A DNA stretch of 60,000 nucleotides, from contig OU612073.1 of NCBI GenBank assembly GCA_914767715.1, positions 8,372,001-8,432,000 of the forward strand. Direction: 5' to 3'. This DNA is from Membranipora membranacea. Taxonomy: Eukaryota; Bryozoa; Gymnolaemata; Cheilostomatida; Membraniporidae. Below the pieces are notes generated by a model. That model ran no database searches. It was not told where the DNA came from and was given only the letters and a program-made list of their open reading frames with translations. Made by a program: the position numbers and the translations under genes. The stretch's first letter is position 1. Every line of letters begins with the position of its first letter. Shown here piece after piece: positions 11,442 through 24,876 of the stretch.

Positions 11442-14400
11442 TCAGTAACCATAGTTTGCTGTCTCGGCGGTCTGCAGATAGCTTAACCACAATACTAGGT
11501 TGAATATGATGAAGAAGAATGGGAATATAAACCTTGAGTAAAAATCCACTTTATCTGGTAAACTCATCTCTTGACCTGAAAATGAACAAACGTATAATAA
11601 GATATAAAATTACTTTGTTATGCATGATGTACGGTGAACAGAGTGTCTGACCACTGAGCTTGTCCCGAACTCCCTGGAAGAGAAGGAGTTATCTTCTTTG
11701 AAGTCATGAGGATGCAATTCCTTGCATAATTTCATTGCTGTAATCTCTTTTGTTGTGTAGAAGGTTCTCAAGGCAAGGCCAATGAGGGCTCTTAATCAGA
11801 CACATCAGCTGCATCATAAGTTAACAGTTAACCATCTTGTAATAAATGTCAAATTGAACCAGGCTTACCTTTCCTCCATCGTCGGTTTTTGACAGACCCA
11901 TTTTTCCCATTCTCTGTATCATTATCTTTTGGATGGTCAAGAATGTGTAACTTCTCCTGTGCACTCTCTGAGGATAGTATTCCTGCTAAGGCTATATGGT
12001 TGGGTGTCATTATCCCCTAGAGTAGAAAAAAATAACGTCTTGTGCATTGCTCCCTTTTTAATTGAAAACTCAGGGCGAAATCCCCTCTAATCCATTTCTG
12101 GGATGCCTGTTAAGATCTTTACAATTTTTCTCTCAGAAAAATATTTTTTCTTTTGCTTTTGACGCTCCCTCCATTTTTTATACCAGAAGACCTAATGTGT
12201 GAGTCTTTTTTGTGCTGTTTGGCTTACCTTGCTGATTTGATGCTTCTGTTTGTCTCGCATCTCTGTGGTGAGCTTGTTGACTAAAGCATATTCTAGAAAT
12301 CCAGCAAACACAAAAGCCAGACAGCCTGTTAACCATACATCGACTAGCTTTATATAGCTGACCTTTGGAAGCTGGGTTAAAGTGGAACTCATCTGCAAAA
12401 TTGAATTGAAAATTTCATTTTATTTTTCTTAAAATGATTTTGGTCAAGATCATTTACTCAGTGCTCTGCTGTACTAAGGCTACACAAAAAACTAATTGCG
12501 CTTTCTTCCCTGGCACCCACATGATATAAAATCTATTCATGTCTGACTTTGTAGAGAACTGGTTCTCAGACAATACAATACCTGATTTTGCATAGTGAGA
12601 ATAGTAAGAAGAGATAGCGATACTCTGCCTGGTGTGCTCGATTTGTCGATCCAGAATGCCACCCAACTTAAGACGACGATAAGCACTGAGGGTACAAACA
12701 GTCCCATTATGTAGTAGTTGACGTTCCTCTCAAATACAAAGATTAGTGAGATACAGCTATAAGTACCTAGGTAGCAATACAAAATAATTTTATGACTGAT
12801 GTTATGTGGAGTTATGGCATCATGTATAGAAAAGAAAGACAAGCCCTATACAGCCAAGGAGTGCTTCTTGATACAGCTTAGTACATCAAATAATAATTCT
12901 TTGTTGTTATGTTTTAGCCACAATCACACAATTCGATCACCACTGCTTGCTATGGCTATAATGGCTCTTATTGGAATTTATAAATCCCATAAAAACCCAT
13001 GAGAGCTGCCCCAGGCCTCAAACAAACTTTGTGCAGCTTGCATTAATTGCTCCTGGTTTTGATTGTTGAAAGAAGATGAGGCTTCTATGTGATACAATAA
13101 TGTTATAAAATGGTACTTTGAGGAGGATAATTAACACACACCTGTAGAGTCATATGTTTTTGTACAGTTACCAGGTCTGGCATCGGACAGCACATGCTCC
13201 GGTAACTCTATGTGCTCATCTTTCTCTACCGGAAGGTTCTCTTTCCATTTAAATCTGACCTCAGAATTCAAATGTCCGTCTGAAAGAAGAAAAATGCAAC
13301 ATTGCTGTTTAATAAGGCAAAATGATGGTATGTCTGCGCCGTGTGGTTTTATGACGGGTTGAGTTTACATTTATATATAATAACTTTTTGGCACCACATT
13401 TGAAATTTTTAAAATGCTTTGAGTTTTTAAAGGTTTAATTGGGCTAAATTTTTACCTCTGTAATCTCTGTTATAAATGCTTGTAATTTAAAAAAAATAGA
13501 AATAATGACAGGACATGTAACCTTGGTTGGCAGGCTTAACATTTGAAGTAGGTCTACAGTCTAAGGGTTCAGCTTCTATCAGCTTCACAGTATCAATACT
13601 CAATTTTTAGTTCAATGTGTCTTTAATTCACACACTAGGCAAGCCTAAACCTATAGTCTTTCAAAGATTGGGACCCCATCATGGTGACAGTTTGTGGTGA
13701 TCTTCCAGGGCCATAGTTCTAGGGAAGGCATGGGCGCTCTGCCTCCCCTATAATGCTCAATAGAGTGGCCTTAAATGTTATAATTGAATACTCCATGTCA
13801 GAATCATCTCATGTGGAACTTCCATGCTACTATGCTAAGCTATACTATGCTATATCATTTGAACGATTTGGGGGCTGGGGACTCAGGATGAGCTGACAAT
13901 ACCCAATCCGGCGTCACTTCACACCCTCAAGGATTTCCGCCTCCCCTATTATTTTTTCTAGACTACGACCCTATCTTCTGTAGCAAATTTATGATTCCAT
14001 ACTTACAGCTCTCAAATAAGACTTCACAGTTCTGAACATCAAAAGGGTATCTTTTGAGCTGCATTGAGCAGGCAATGGTAGAGGTAACTCTCAGGCTGTA
14101 CAGTAAGCTTCCTGTTTCAAAATATATAATATATATATATTATAAGTAAGAAATACATATATCTATACTTTAGGCATCATTGAGTATCTGAATATATAGA
14201 GCAGACATACTTGCCTAATGGTGCTATTTCATTCTTGGAAATTCATTTAATTTGAGTTCCGCGCTTTCAACAATATCTATAAATTATTCTATGATAATGA
14301 ATTTTAAGAGTTATCTAGAACTTAATATCAACAAATTAGTTGCGTGAAAACAACAATTTTGAGAAAAGTTGTGGGTATGCTGGTTGACCCTGCATACTTG

Positions 14401-17400
14401 TATTGAGGGGTGGAATAAATGGTCTATATTTATCATTCTGTCGGGTATTTTCTGAATATAACTTTGTATTTTACATAGTTTTTTTTCCCACGTTAGACAC
14501 TTACACTTAATAGAAACACTGCTTGCTCTCTCAACTTAATTCAAGTGGCATAATACGATTAGACTTAACATGTTAAAAGTCTAGTGGATTGAGATTTGAA
14601 GCCATGATGTAAGCTGATTAGTCAGTTTGACAAGAAAAGCATCGCAACAACAACATAGCAGCATTGAAGGGTCAAGAGGCTCCTGTTCACACAAATTCAC
14701 CTTAGATCTGAGGTTCTCAATATCTTCTTAAAATGTCAAGGACCTACCACCTAAGGCTGTCTTGACAAGCTTTGTTCATTGGGGGGGGGGGGGGGAGGGA
14801 ACAAAGCTTCCCCTGCCCGCCGAACAAAACTTGTCAAGACAGGCTACTACCACCTTTTATACCTACACACCTAATCTTAGCTTAGGAGGGCAAAACCTCA
14901 TTTCTAATGCCTCAAATACTTTCCGACAAGTTCATCTCAAATTGCAAAGTTTCTTCATAATTTTCAAAATGAAGATCATAGCTGAGATGAGATGAGATTT
15001 AATGTCAATAAAAGTGCACAAAAAAGGAAGTACCTTGGTGATTGAGTCTGAGAAAACTGTTGAGAGTTGTCACCCCTGACATCATGGAGATCTTGTCGTT
15101 CTTTATAAAGATATCAGGCATCCAGGTATCGTCCTGCCTATGAGTGATGAGTAAGGCTTCGGTGTCTGTAGACTTACTCACATTAGCCAATCGTTTGTCA
15201 GTCCAGCGCTGTCTGATGTACATATTGACTGTGAAGTCCTGTGAAAAGATACTAAGTGTATCAAATTTAAAAAAAAATTATTTGCACTCTATTTCATTTC
15301 AATAGTGGAATGTTTTCCGAATTGAGATTGAGGAAAAGGAGAATAGAAGGCTTGAGAATGAAGATACGTTTAATTCTATATTAAATTTGTGAGAGAAAAA
15401 ACAAATATCATGGTACTTCCATAATAGTGATGTGCAGAGATCAAACTTAATGGCCTCTTAGTACAAGTTAGTTTAAGTGCTCAAACGGTGCAAGATGCTG
15501 GTAGAGGCATTTCATTATCAACCAGAAAGTGGTTGATAATGAAATGCCTCTACCAGCATCTTGCACCGTTTGAGCACTTAAACTAAGTACAAGTTGGTGT
15601 CAAACAAAAATGGTGAACATTTTTTTCATGAACATTTCAAAATGATTTACATTCTCTTCTGATTGGATGGTACGAAAATCTGTCATCAACTGCTGATACT
15701 GAAAATTTTCTCCCCAATATTTTAAGATGATAACTATGGTCTAATATTCTAAGTTTAGTGGATTCTTTTTTGCAAACTTTATTGGCAAAACTTTCATTCG
15801 ATGAGAATGTTTTTCAAATTCAGCCATCGAGAAAAAAGGGTAAAAAAATCAATTCCAATCTAGACGAAGACAAAGGTAATCATAAAAAATAACGAATTTG
15901 AATGATTCATGCTTGATGATGGAACATAATTTCAACAGTATAATTTTGTTGTTAAAAATAGATGCTCTAATATTATCGAAAAAAGTTATTTGAAGTCGGA
16001 CATATAGATTGAACATGTCTCTCTGAATGAAATTGCGCAAAAAATTAAAGCTTTGATATAACTGGTAAAATGGATATTGGTTTATAGCTTGATGGGTTGA
16101 TGAATGAAACCAACTAAAAACCATTAACAAATATTAGTGTATAGATTCAATCTCATTCTACTCATTTGAGTTACGCTGATACATCAAGCTTGCTCTGACA
16201 TTTTTTTTACATTCTATTTAGTTTTTTCCATGCATTCACATACTTGAACTTTTTTTCCGATATCTTGTGGAAACATAATTATGAAGTTGCAAAGCACATA
16301 CGACTCACCATAGTTTTCTCACTAACTGCGCTCAGACTGATAATGTATATATCTACAGCAACTTCAGTTGGCCCATCTACAAAATCAATAAAAAAAACTT
16401 TGAGTTTCAACTCAGTCTAGACGTTCTTATTTGCCATCACTGCTAATGACCCTATCACGCAATTTATTCCACGGTTTATTATAAACTAAAAAGTAGGAAT
16501 ACAATATTATGATATCAATATCTGTGCTCGATCTTCCATTGCAAATAAATTCTTTGGGTTTGTGTCATGCTGTACATATTTCCTGTTGGGTTTGGGTAGG
16601 TGGTATATAGTTTACTCCAGCACCTTGTGCTTGCTGTCAATAAATTCCTGAAGTACACTGACATCAAGTTCGTCCTACACATTTTCTTTTTGTGTGCTTT
16701 CATTCTCGTATTTCATGATTTTGTATCCCCTATTGGTGTTTTATTTATCAGGATATGTGACATATCCAGTTCCACAGGGATTTCATTTCAATATTTTGGT
16801 GCCTTGAGGTTTGGCTCAAGGTGTGACTCAGGTCATAATCAGGTATCCCACCTGCCAACTGGTCCCCGGTTAAGCCACTAGCACAACATCCCCATAATTC
16901 CAGTAATATAAGCCACCTGTGTATTCCACTTCTATATGAACTTATTTGCACTTCATTGTCTGACATTATATTGAGCCTACAGCAAGAATTGTATATCTAT
17001 AGATCTAAGTTTGTGGTCTGGTCATAGGTGTTGTTGTTTTATGGTGCAGAAATATGTGATGAGGAGTTTAATTATGGAGACGTCGCCGCTGACCCTCTTG
17101 ACCGGAGCTAATTTATTGGTCCCTACAGTCTCAAACCCTTACATGGTGCTACATAATGGTGGCAATTAGCATCTCACCCACGAGAACTGACCTGCTCACT
17201 TGGGCGTAATGGTCAACAAAGATTATCTACAGGTCAATAGCGCCCTAGCCTGGGCATGCTGTTGAGGGTGGGTGGTACACCCACCCATCCTGGCAGCCTG
17301 CCTAGGCTAGTAGCACCCTTTGAGTTTTGTCTTTGCCTAATGCGTTTTGACATTTCTAAATATTCCCATGACTTGAGTTTACTCATTACAAGAGCTCACT

Positions 17401-20400
17401 TGGCCAAATGCTTTCAAGTCATATAACAGAAAATAATTTGGTTTTACAAATTTGACGACACCAAAGTAAAAAGCGAATGACTTGAAAAACAGGACCAAAA
17501 TATCCCAACGGTACCAGGTCACCAGAACCCAACATTATAAACTTTTACAAGACGCAGGCCTCAAGCTGTATGACATTTTGTTACATGTAGATTGGACAGG
17601 CTATTAGTATGGCATCATGGTTTGCCGAGAGGAAAACTGTACACTTTATGGGGGGGGGGGGGGATGAGGGCTCGGTCAAACACATTCAAGCCTGCTGGAA
17701 GCTTTGGTTTTGTTTGATGCTCCCTAGAGTCTGCTCTTGGTCATTCCTAAAGGCGCAAAATTCAGGATGAAATGATACTTGAAAGGGCAAACAGGGTTTC
17801 GAGGTCAAAGGTATTTATAGACAGTAAAGAATAATCCAAGTACCCTCCGCCTTGTTCTTGGAGATGTTGACCAAGAGAAATGTCAGATTACGGGCGTCTC
17901 GAGTACTTTTCTGTACTGATGTCAGACATGGGCGTATATTCCGAAAAATCTGACCCACCACTTTTCACCCCAGACACAACTCGCACACGAAAATTTCGCG
18001 AACTTATTAGCAATATTTGACATTTTTATGGTTTTTCACCCATTAAATCCAATTTATACCCAGAAATGGGTGTTTTATATGGAAAGAGCTTGAAAAACTA
18101 CCCTTAGAAGATGTTTTAAGGATGAAAATCCAAAAAAAGAAAAAAATAAAGAAATCAATTTTTTCAACAAAAAAAAATTTAATTAATTTTTTTTTTTAAT
18201 TCTAATTGAACCCACGACTTGTCGTGAGTCGTGGGTGGTAATATACGCCCATGATGTCAGAGCAATAACTCTCTTTATTGGTCACAGTACAGGCTAAAAT
18301 CCACAGGATGTTGCTCTGAGGGGGTTCAATTTGGGTCGAGCTTGAGCGGCCATTGGCATTTGTCATACGCAGTTTGCAATAAATGCAACTGAAAACTGTC
18401 TAATTTTTCAAAGTTGATGTTGCTGAATTCTATTTTGAGCTACTTTTTATCCTGATTTTTCATCTGTATACATAGGAGACTATTTCTTTGCACAGTTATG
18501 AAGCCAAACCTTCTATTGTGTAAAAAATTGATTTCCGTAGTTGATAATATTTTGATTTCTGCAGCGGCATCTCAAATTACATCAAGTTTAAAACAACATG
18601 AGAAATTTAAGGTATATCAACTTCTCTTGCATGATTAGTTATCAATTTTTCTGCTGCTGATTTTCAAATAGAGCACATGGTAAATTTTTTATTTGATAAT
18701 GAAACACTAGTGCCGACATTTGATGTTATTATTTATGACATGTTTGAATTTACAGTAAGGAAACACTGCAGGATATCGGAATAAATCTCAGCTTTTGAAA
18801 CGAAATCTACTTAGGATGCTAGTTTGCAATTGTCTTTTCCTGGGTAATTTAATTTTATTGTCAAGTTAATTAGTGGACTATTGATAGAAGGAAATTGAAA
18901 ACAAGCCAATTCTCAGATTAATCTATGGTTGCTAACTTTTAAATAAACAGGACCCACAAAAAATCCCATATTGGATCGACTGATGGGTAGATCTAGAGTC
19001 TAGATTCTCATTCCATAGATTGTCAGACAAGGAATCAAAGTTCAAATATCCTGAAAATTCCACAAGAAAGGTTAAGAATGTAAAAGAGGAAAATAACTGG
19101 GCGTAACCTGTAGAGCCCACCCTATCAGTATTTTTTTCGGTCAATTCAACTCAAACTACAACTTTTCGAAAGCAACACAAATATTCAATGGTAGTTTTAT
19201 ACATAGACTCGATATCCTTAATAAATCACCTAGTCGAGTTTAGTTATTAACACCAAAGTGAATCTAACACATAACATCATCACAACAAAACTCGGCAGCA
19301 TTGTAACAGCGACCTCACTAGATGGTGAACCTAGACTCAATGAGATCAAGGACCCTTTGAAATACAATTAACCTAATGAACACCATAATAACTTTACATT
19401 TGCTCAACTGGTTGTTATATTTGTGTTATATTGAATCAGTCTGGCATCGTTTTGCATTGCGCTTTGTTTACAGGTAGCTCATGGTCAGCTATATATTATT
19501 AAACACGAGGAGTGTTGTAAATGTACACTGTTTATGAACCTTTACATGTATGATACGGTTTGATATAATATACTTAAAAGTATTTATCCTCGATTTGAGC
19601 TCTTAAGCAAATCATAAAATCTAATAATTCTCCACTCTGCGTTGCAGCAGCAGAGTATGAAAATATCGCTGTCAGGAACAAGTTCTAAATCCATTGAGAT
19701 GCATAATATAGATCTTATTATGTCATACTTAATTACCAATTACAAACCATGAACAAGGAAGCTAATCAAACTATGCATAGTTTAACAAAAAGAGAAGATG
19801 TCCATCTAGGAACCTGTAGTTTCAATTGCAATTTACTAGCCTGACTTTGCTGAAACTAACACACTGCTAACTTTCTTTATATATTTTTAAACGATGGTAA
19901 CATCTATGGTCCCTTGAGTGATTTGTCAGGATTGTCCTCAATATTATAACCGTCTGTATGAATAAATACTGATCTCCTGTTGTGCCTAGCATATAATCGA
20001 CAGGAACTGAGAGTTTTAGTTGCAATACGTGGGATAACTTCTAAAACTAAGTCCATCGCCTATTAAAAATTTTTGACGCAGTGCTGAGCAATGCAAAACT
20101 GGATTGGTGTACAAGACTGGGGATTAGGCAAGCACTTGCCTTATTTATGGGAGCAATATGATCACATCACCTGAGACCATTAATGCCAAGGGGATACTTT
20201 CTCTACAGGGACTATGAAATGTGGTCACGATCGCGAATGTGGAGGGCATGTTCTCAGGCAAGTAGGCCCTAACCTAGGGCACCAAAAGAGCCGAACAAAA
20301 CTAAGGATAGTGACCTGTTCCATTGTGACCTTATCCATCAGTTCATACCCGTTTGCTTCTCTCCTCCTAAATAATTTATTTGTCATTCATATTCTTTTAA

Positions 20401-21132
20401 AAGATAAAAAAGTACTTTTAAAGCTTTGATGGTTGAGGAATTATACAATCAAAGTTTGATATAGGGCTTTGTTGCGAATTTCGAATGACCTCACAACATA
20501 TTCCAACACAGTACTCTGCAGCTTGGGAGCTGCTGGTGATGGCCTCTAAAATCATCCCGTGGGTATTTCCACGTGTCTGAAGGCAATGCTTTTAGGTACA
20601 AATATGCTTTCTATCACAAAAGGTACCTGGTACATGAATGCAAAGATAATCTATTGCTTGTCCTATTTTAAGCACAATTTACCGTGCACCAGGGAGAATT
20701 CTCCCTGCATGCACAATCGTGATCAGGTGGGAGTCAATTGTCGGCCCTACCATCTATAACCTTGATGATAGTCTGCGTAGGAGAAAGCCAAAGAAACTCT
20801 CCCTCTTGTCTACATGTGTTAACATGCAAACTAATATAACTTTGTGAGCGGCTTTCCATGACATGGCTAGGATTCTTAGCATCCCGATTCTTTACAAAGG
20901 GATGAAAGCATTCTGCTGGTATGATGTACACATGAGACAAAGCTAAATTGTTTTAGAGATGTAAAAACTCACCACCCGGTGGTCTGAGGTTCTTGTCATA
21001 TTGTACATAAGCTTCCTCCAGCCGATCTGTCAGGGCATGGCAGGTGTCTGTTTCCATTAAACATATCAATGACAGTATCAGCAACACCTCACAGTAGAAA
21101 CTGTGGAAAACCCAAGATGATTGCAGCATCAT
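11442..21132 (-). CDS. Cys-loop ligand-gated anion channel subunit 1 (glycine/glutamate-receptor type)
   Basis: Pentameric receptor subunit, plasma membrane, 435 aa. Nine exons join in phase: 21132-20973, 16376-16309, 15238-15034, 14111-14007, 13279-13142, 12766-12582, 12392-12228, 12016-11869, 11575-11442 (TGA). Signal peptide about residues 1-33; loop D MYIRQRW; loop [11 protein letters not shown]; loop [11 protein letters not shown]; Cys-loop Cys159/Cys173 with YPFD; loop B ESYGH; second disulphide Cys218/Cys230 in loop C ([13 protein letters not shown]), a mark of GlyR/GluCl-like receptors. M1 about 243-265, M2 about 271-287, M3 about 303-325, M4 about 407-425 with almost no tail. M2 begins P-G-R-V at the selectivity filter (PARV in vertebrate GlyR), so chloride selectivity is likely. 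Position 6' is Leu279, where most anion channels have Thr. The Arg and Ser that hold the agonist carboxylate in GlyR (YIRQ, YSLR) are present, suggesting an amino-acid ligand; the actual ligand is unknown. Confidence 0.93.
14744..14855. mobile_element. MITE, family TAGCCTGTCTTGACAAG, 9-bp TSD
   Basis: Element 14753-14846 (94 bp) folds back on itself: GGCTGTCTTGACAAGCTTTG at the left end and its complement at the right end. A 15-nt G run (14781-14795) sits in the loop. Flanks are the perfect duplication CTACCACCT (14744-14752 and 14847-14855). It lies in an intron of channel subunit 1. Confidence 0.85.
15461..15593. mobile_element. 119-bp near-perfect palindromic MITE with GTACAAG duplication
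   Basis: From TTAGTTTAAGTGCTC at 15468 to its exact complement ending at 15586, the two arms (about 56 nt each) match with almost no mismatch around a centre AAAGTGG. Flanks are GTACAAG (15461-15467, 15587-15593), extendable to 9 bp if the element is taken to start two bases later. The near identity of the arms implies a recent insertion or ongoing conversion. One arm recurs at 35833-35890 and a diverged version at 36740-36870. Confidence 0.85.
17919..18261. mobile_element. 327-bp hAT-like MITE with 8-bp TSD
   Basis: Element 17927-18253 starts CATGGGCGTATATT and ends AATATACGCCCATG, 14-bp perfect inverted repeats. It is flanked by ATGTCAGA at 17919-17926 and 18254-18261. An 8-bp duplication fits hAT-type insertion. 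No coding capacity. Lies in intron 1 of channel subunit 1. Confidence 0.85.
20690..20707. repeat. Hairpin repeat CAGGGAGAATTCTCCCTG
   Basis: A perfect 18-bp palindrome. Related hairpins with the same CAGGGAG/CTCCCTG ends and different interiors occur at 6281-6303, 38512-38537 and 49028-49066. They look like members of one small dispersed family. Confidence 0.6.
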
Positions 21133-24100
21133 GTTATCTAAAATGAATAGATGACTGGTAAAATACTTGTCCTGTGCAGCTTTGAGGTTAAGCTATGGGA
21201 TTTTATATTTACTCTTGGCGAACGACACTTTAACAAAATAGCCTATGATCCACAGCATCCACTTTTTAGTAGAGTACACTTTAATACATGCAGTAGAATA
21301 TCCTCTCGTCGAAACACGATTTTTAGGCCTGTTGTATGCCGAACACAAAAACGTGCCAAATCTTTTTTCCCATTTTTTATGTCTTATCTGAACAAATGAT
21401 AATTTTGCCTAGTAGACTTTTTTTATTCTTTACACTGTTAACATTCGTTTTTATCGTACAATGATACTGAATGTAAAACAATCTGAAACTGAAACTGAAA
21501 CTGAAACTGAAACATTTAGACTTCTTGTATATTTGCAGGCTTGAATGGTCGCATCACACATGAAGAGTTAAGTGGAGTTGTGACTGGAGAAACAATTCAT
21601 GATACTCGGTTTCCGACCTACATCGACCATACCCATGAAACCCTACAACATACAGCACACAAACTTCATGATTTTTTGTAAAGCTTAGAAACCTGAAAAA
21701 AAATCAGCATCAATAAAATAGTACTGAAAAATCTCGCATGAATTCTGAAGCCACATTAAATTGAAGTTTAGCAAAATAAGAATCCTGACTTTATTCAACT
21801 ATACCTTGAGATCCCTTGTTAGCATGTGTTCAGTAGCTGTTAACTGGACAGTATACTGAATAGACAATATTTAATCAAGCTGAAGTTATGTGCATTGACA
21901 TCAGGTGGAAAATCTTTAAGTGGAATGTATCGTTAAATGACTTACTCGACTGTGCTATGCTATGACTTACCTTCACCTGTCAGATAAGTTATCAGTCTTA
22001 CATGTGCCACTCAACATTCAGCGTGCCTCAAGATCTGCCAGCTGCAAAACTTTCACCTCTCTTTTATCTCTATATATAATATCGCTATTGGTTTGTTGTA
22101 AATAGACAAAAATCGCTTCCTTCAATGTTTACCTTACCATTATTTGATATAATACCCCACTATATCATAGTATTGATTGTGGATATGACGGTCGGTGCTT
22201 CTGCAGCTTACTTTCAATGGAATATGCTCAGGGTTGCATTTTTTCAATCTACTGTAAGTTCCTGCATAAATGCCCTTTCTTGATCAACTAGGAAACGGGG
22301 AGGGAAGACAACCCACAGTGCAAGCTTTATTTCTTTTATTTGCTGAATGTTTTGGTGTTGATGTACAACTTAAGGAACAGCATGACATTAATTTCTTAAC
22401 AGCTGATCTTTACCTCGAAAAAGAAAAAAAAAGTTAGGATTTAGTGTTGCTGAACAGCGTGATATAACCAATTCTTAACAGACGACCTTAACCCCAGGAG
22501 AGATATAGAGAATTAGGAGAGAAGCACTCTAGTCAGCCCTATCTATATCTGGGTATTGACAGAAACCCAGTGTTATCTTATAACTACTGATGACTGATGT
22601 GAATATATATATGTTTCTGATGGATAGATCTCTTTTCTAATTCCTATTATTATATGCTGAAAAGAGGTAGATTGCTAATGTAGTATCTATTCTGTTCAAT
22701 TTTCTTTCTGTTTTTTTCTATCTATTTTTTTTCTGGCACTGATTGCAACACATTTCTAATGATATGACTTTGGTTGCCAACAAAAGTATGTATATTCTAA
22801 CACTGTTGTAGCCAACTGCTAAAATCTGCTTCAATCGTTGTAGATTCCCCTTCAAGAGACAGCTTATTGATCAATCAGCCTATTTGAGTTCCTGATTAAA
22901 TGAGATAGACAAATCAACGAGAGTGGACAGTACTTACACAAGTCTGCCACTCAATCACTAATATGATTACATCTATCAATGCCTGGACAATGAGATTTAC
23001 TCATTACGTAAAGACAGATTTCTCTGAGTGTTTTTTATCATTAGCTAATTCATTTACTCAAGCTAATAAACTACAATATTATATAGCTGCTTCACAAACA
23101 AACAAGTAGGATGATTTTGACTAGTAATAAATGTGGAGCAAAATATGACTCCTTGCTTAGCTTGACATTAGGATAGACCCCAGCAGCAGATCCAGATGCA
23201 GCAGCTGACTGGTCATAACAGACAAAGAAATTGATTCAGCCGAATTATCTGACAGAGGTACCTTATTCAACACAACAGAACTTATTTTTTCAAGCATGGT
23301 TTTCTTCCTGTTTTCTTGATAGATTGACCCGCACTGTATTTATTCATACCATTGATTTTCTTTAACCAATTTGTTTTTTTGAGGAGCTCAGGAATCCCAG
23401 CGGACAAACAATGATATCAAATTGAGACTCACGAATTATTATATAGCAAGGGCTATCCAGATCGCCTAAGTCAAGTTTTCATATTGAATAAAAAAAACTC
23501 AAAAATATTACGTTTACTCCCTGTTCTGCTGCCAACCATAATACCAAGCGGAAAATTCACTATTTAAAAATGACATTCCGTGATAATTTAATAATAATGT
23601 AGACGGGTTGTCCAAAGATTCAATGTTGTTTGTAACCATCGTAGAGGATTTGCCATAATTACTGAGAGGTTGAAATATAGAGAAAATATGTTGGGTAAAG
23701 TAGAGCCTGGATAACACAACCCCTAACAGCAACAATGTATTTGATAACTCAAACATAACTAACTGGTTTAGTCTAGCCAAGATTCTCAGCCTGAAGCAAA
23801 CATACGTCACTGACATTGCTTCCTGCACCAAATATCTGTTGACAAAGCGACAACAGTTGACAATTAATTGAGCATAGCCTTGGTAATTTAATTAACATAG
23901 GCTGATGGTCTCTAAGCCCGAAGACAATTAAGTCTCATCTAATGTGTCATGGCATGTGACATTAGTGTATGGATGGATGGTTAAAATTTATGTGTACGTC
24001 ACTGTGAGTCAAAAATCACCAAGAAGCCATCGCACTGATCAGTTTAACCATTTTCAATAGACTCTTGAGCTTTGATTTAATACCAACCATCAAAGTACAA

Positions 24101-24876
24101 AGTCATCCTCAACAATTAATAAACTACTAAGCATAGGAGATATTCATTGTGAAATGCTGTGCATTATTAGTTTTATTAATACACCCAAGAGATAAAACTT
24201 GACATATTAAAAAATTGAATTATGTACTATGTATATGGGTTAGTTCCATTACTAAAATTTCCTTAGAGATTAGACAGATTAATGGTAATGATACAATAAA
24301 AAATGGTATCATGCCCAACATACCAATGTGTACTTTTTTTTTTGTATTTGTATTGTATTACATTCTGCCATACTCAATATACATGTATACGAGATGCCCA
24401 ACATACCAAAGTAACCACCAGCAATAACCTAAAGTGAGATATATCGTTAGATTAATGTTATATATATTGTTGTAAAAGGTTATGCAAGTGAGAAAAATTG
24501 AGTTTCACTCATGAAATATTACACATCATCAAGCGTCTTCTCAAAAAATCAAAGACACAGTGGGCTCATGCATCATTTTCTGTAGCCTGTCTACATTTTC
24601 TGATGATATAAGTGCATTATAAAGTAGAGTTTTACAAGTTCTCTCTGCAGATCATAATAACACGATGTTGGCTGCTTATATGGCCGTCTTAAAAGCGAAA
24701 AAACAGAGATGCAAATTTGCGTACAATGCACTGGATTGTTAGAGTATGCAAGTCTGCATAAATATAATAGATGAGCATAACCTTGTTACGTTTTTGAAAT
24801 ACCCCCATAAAATAGTGTAGGCATGGGATTGCACTGGAGACCTTTTTGTTGGGATCGAAAACCAAAAGTTGATGTT
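21133..24876. other. Intergenic region between the two channel genes
   Basis: No exon recognised on either strand. Contains a short tandem run of GAAACT at about 21485-21511, and an imperfect duplication of a segment reading AACAGC...TTCTTAACAG (about 22376-22500). Open frames here are short and have no family features. Confidence 0.5.

Noticed and set aside
23514-23831. Minus-strand 105-codon frame between the channel genes
   Set aside because: Leucine-rich by AT-rich composition, no family match, no splice context.
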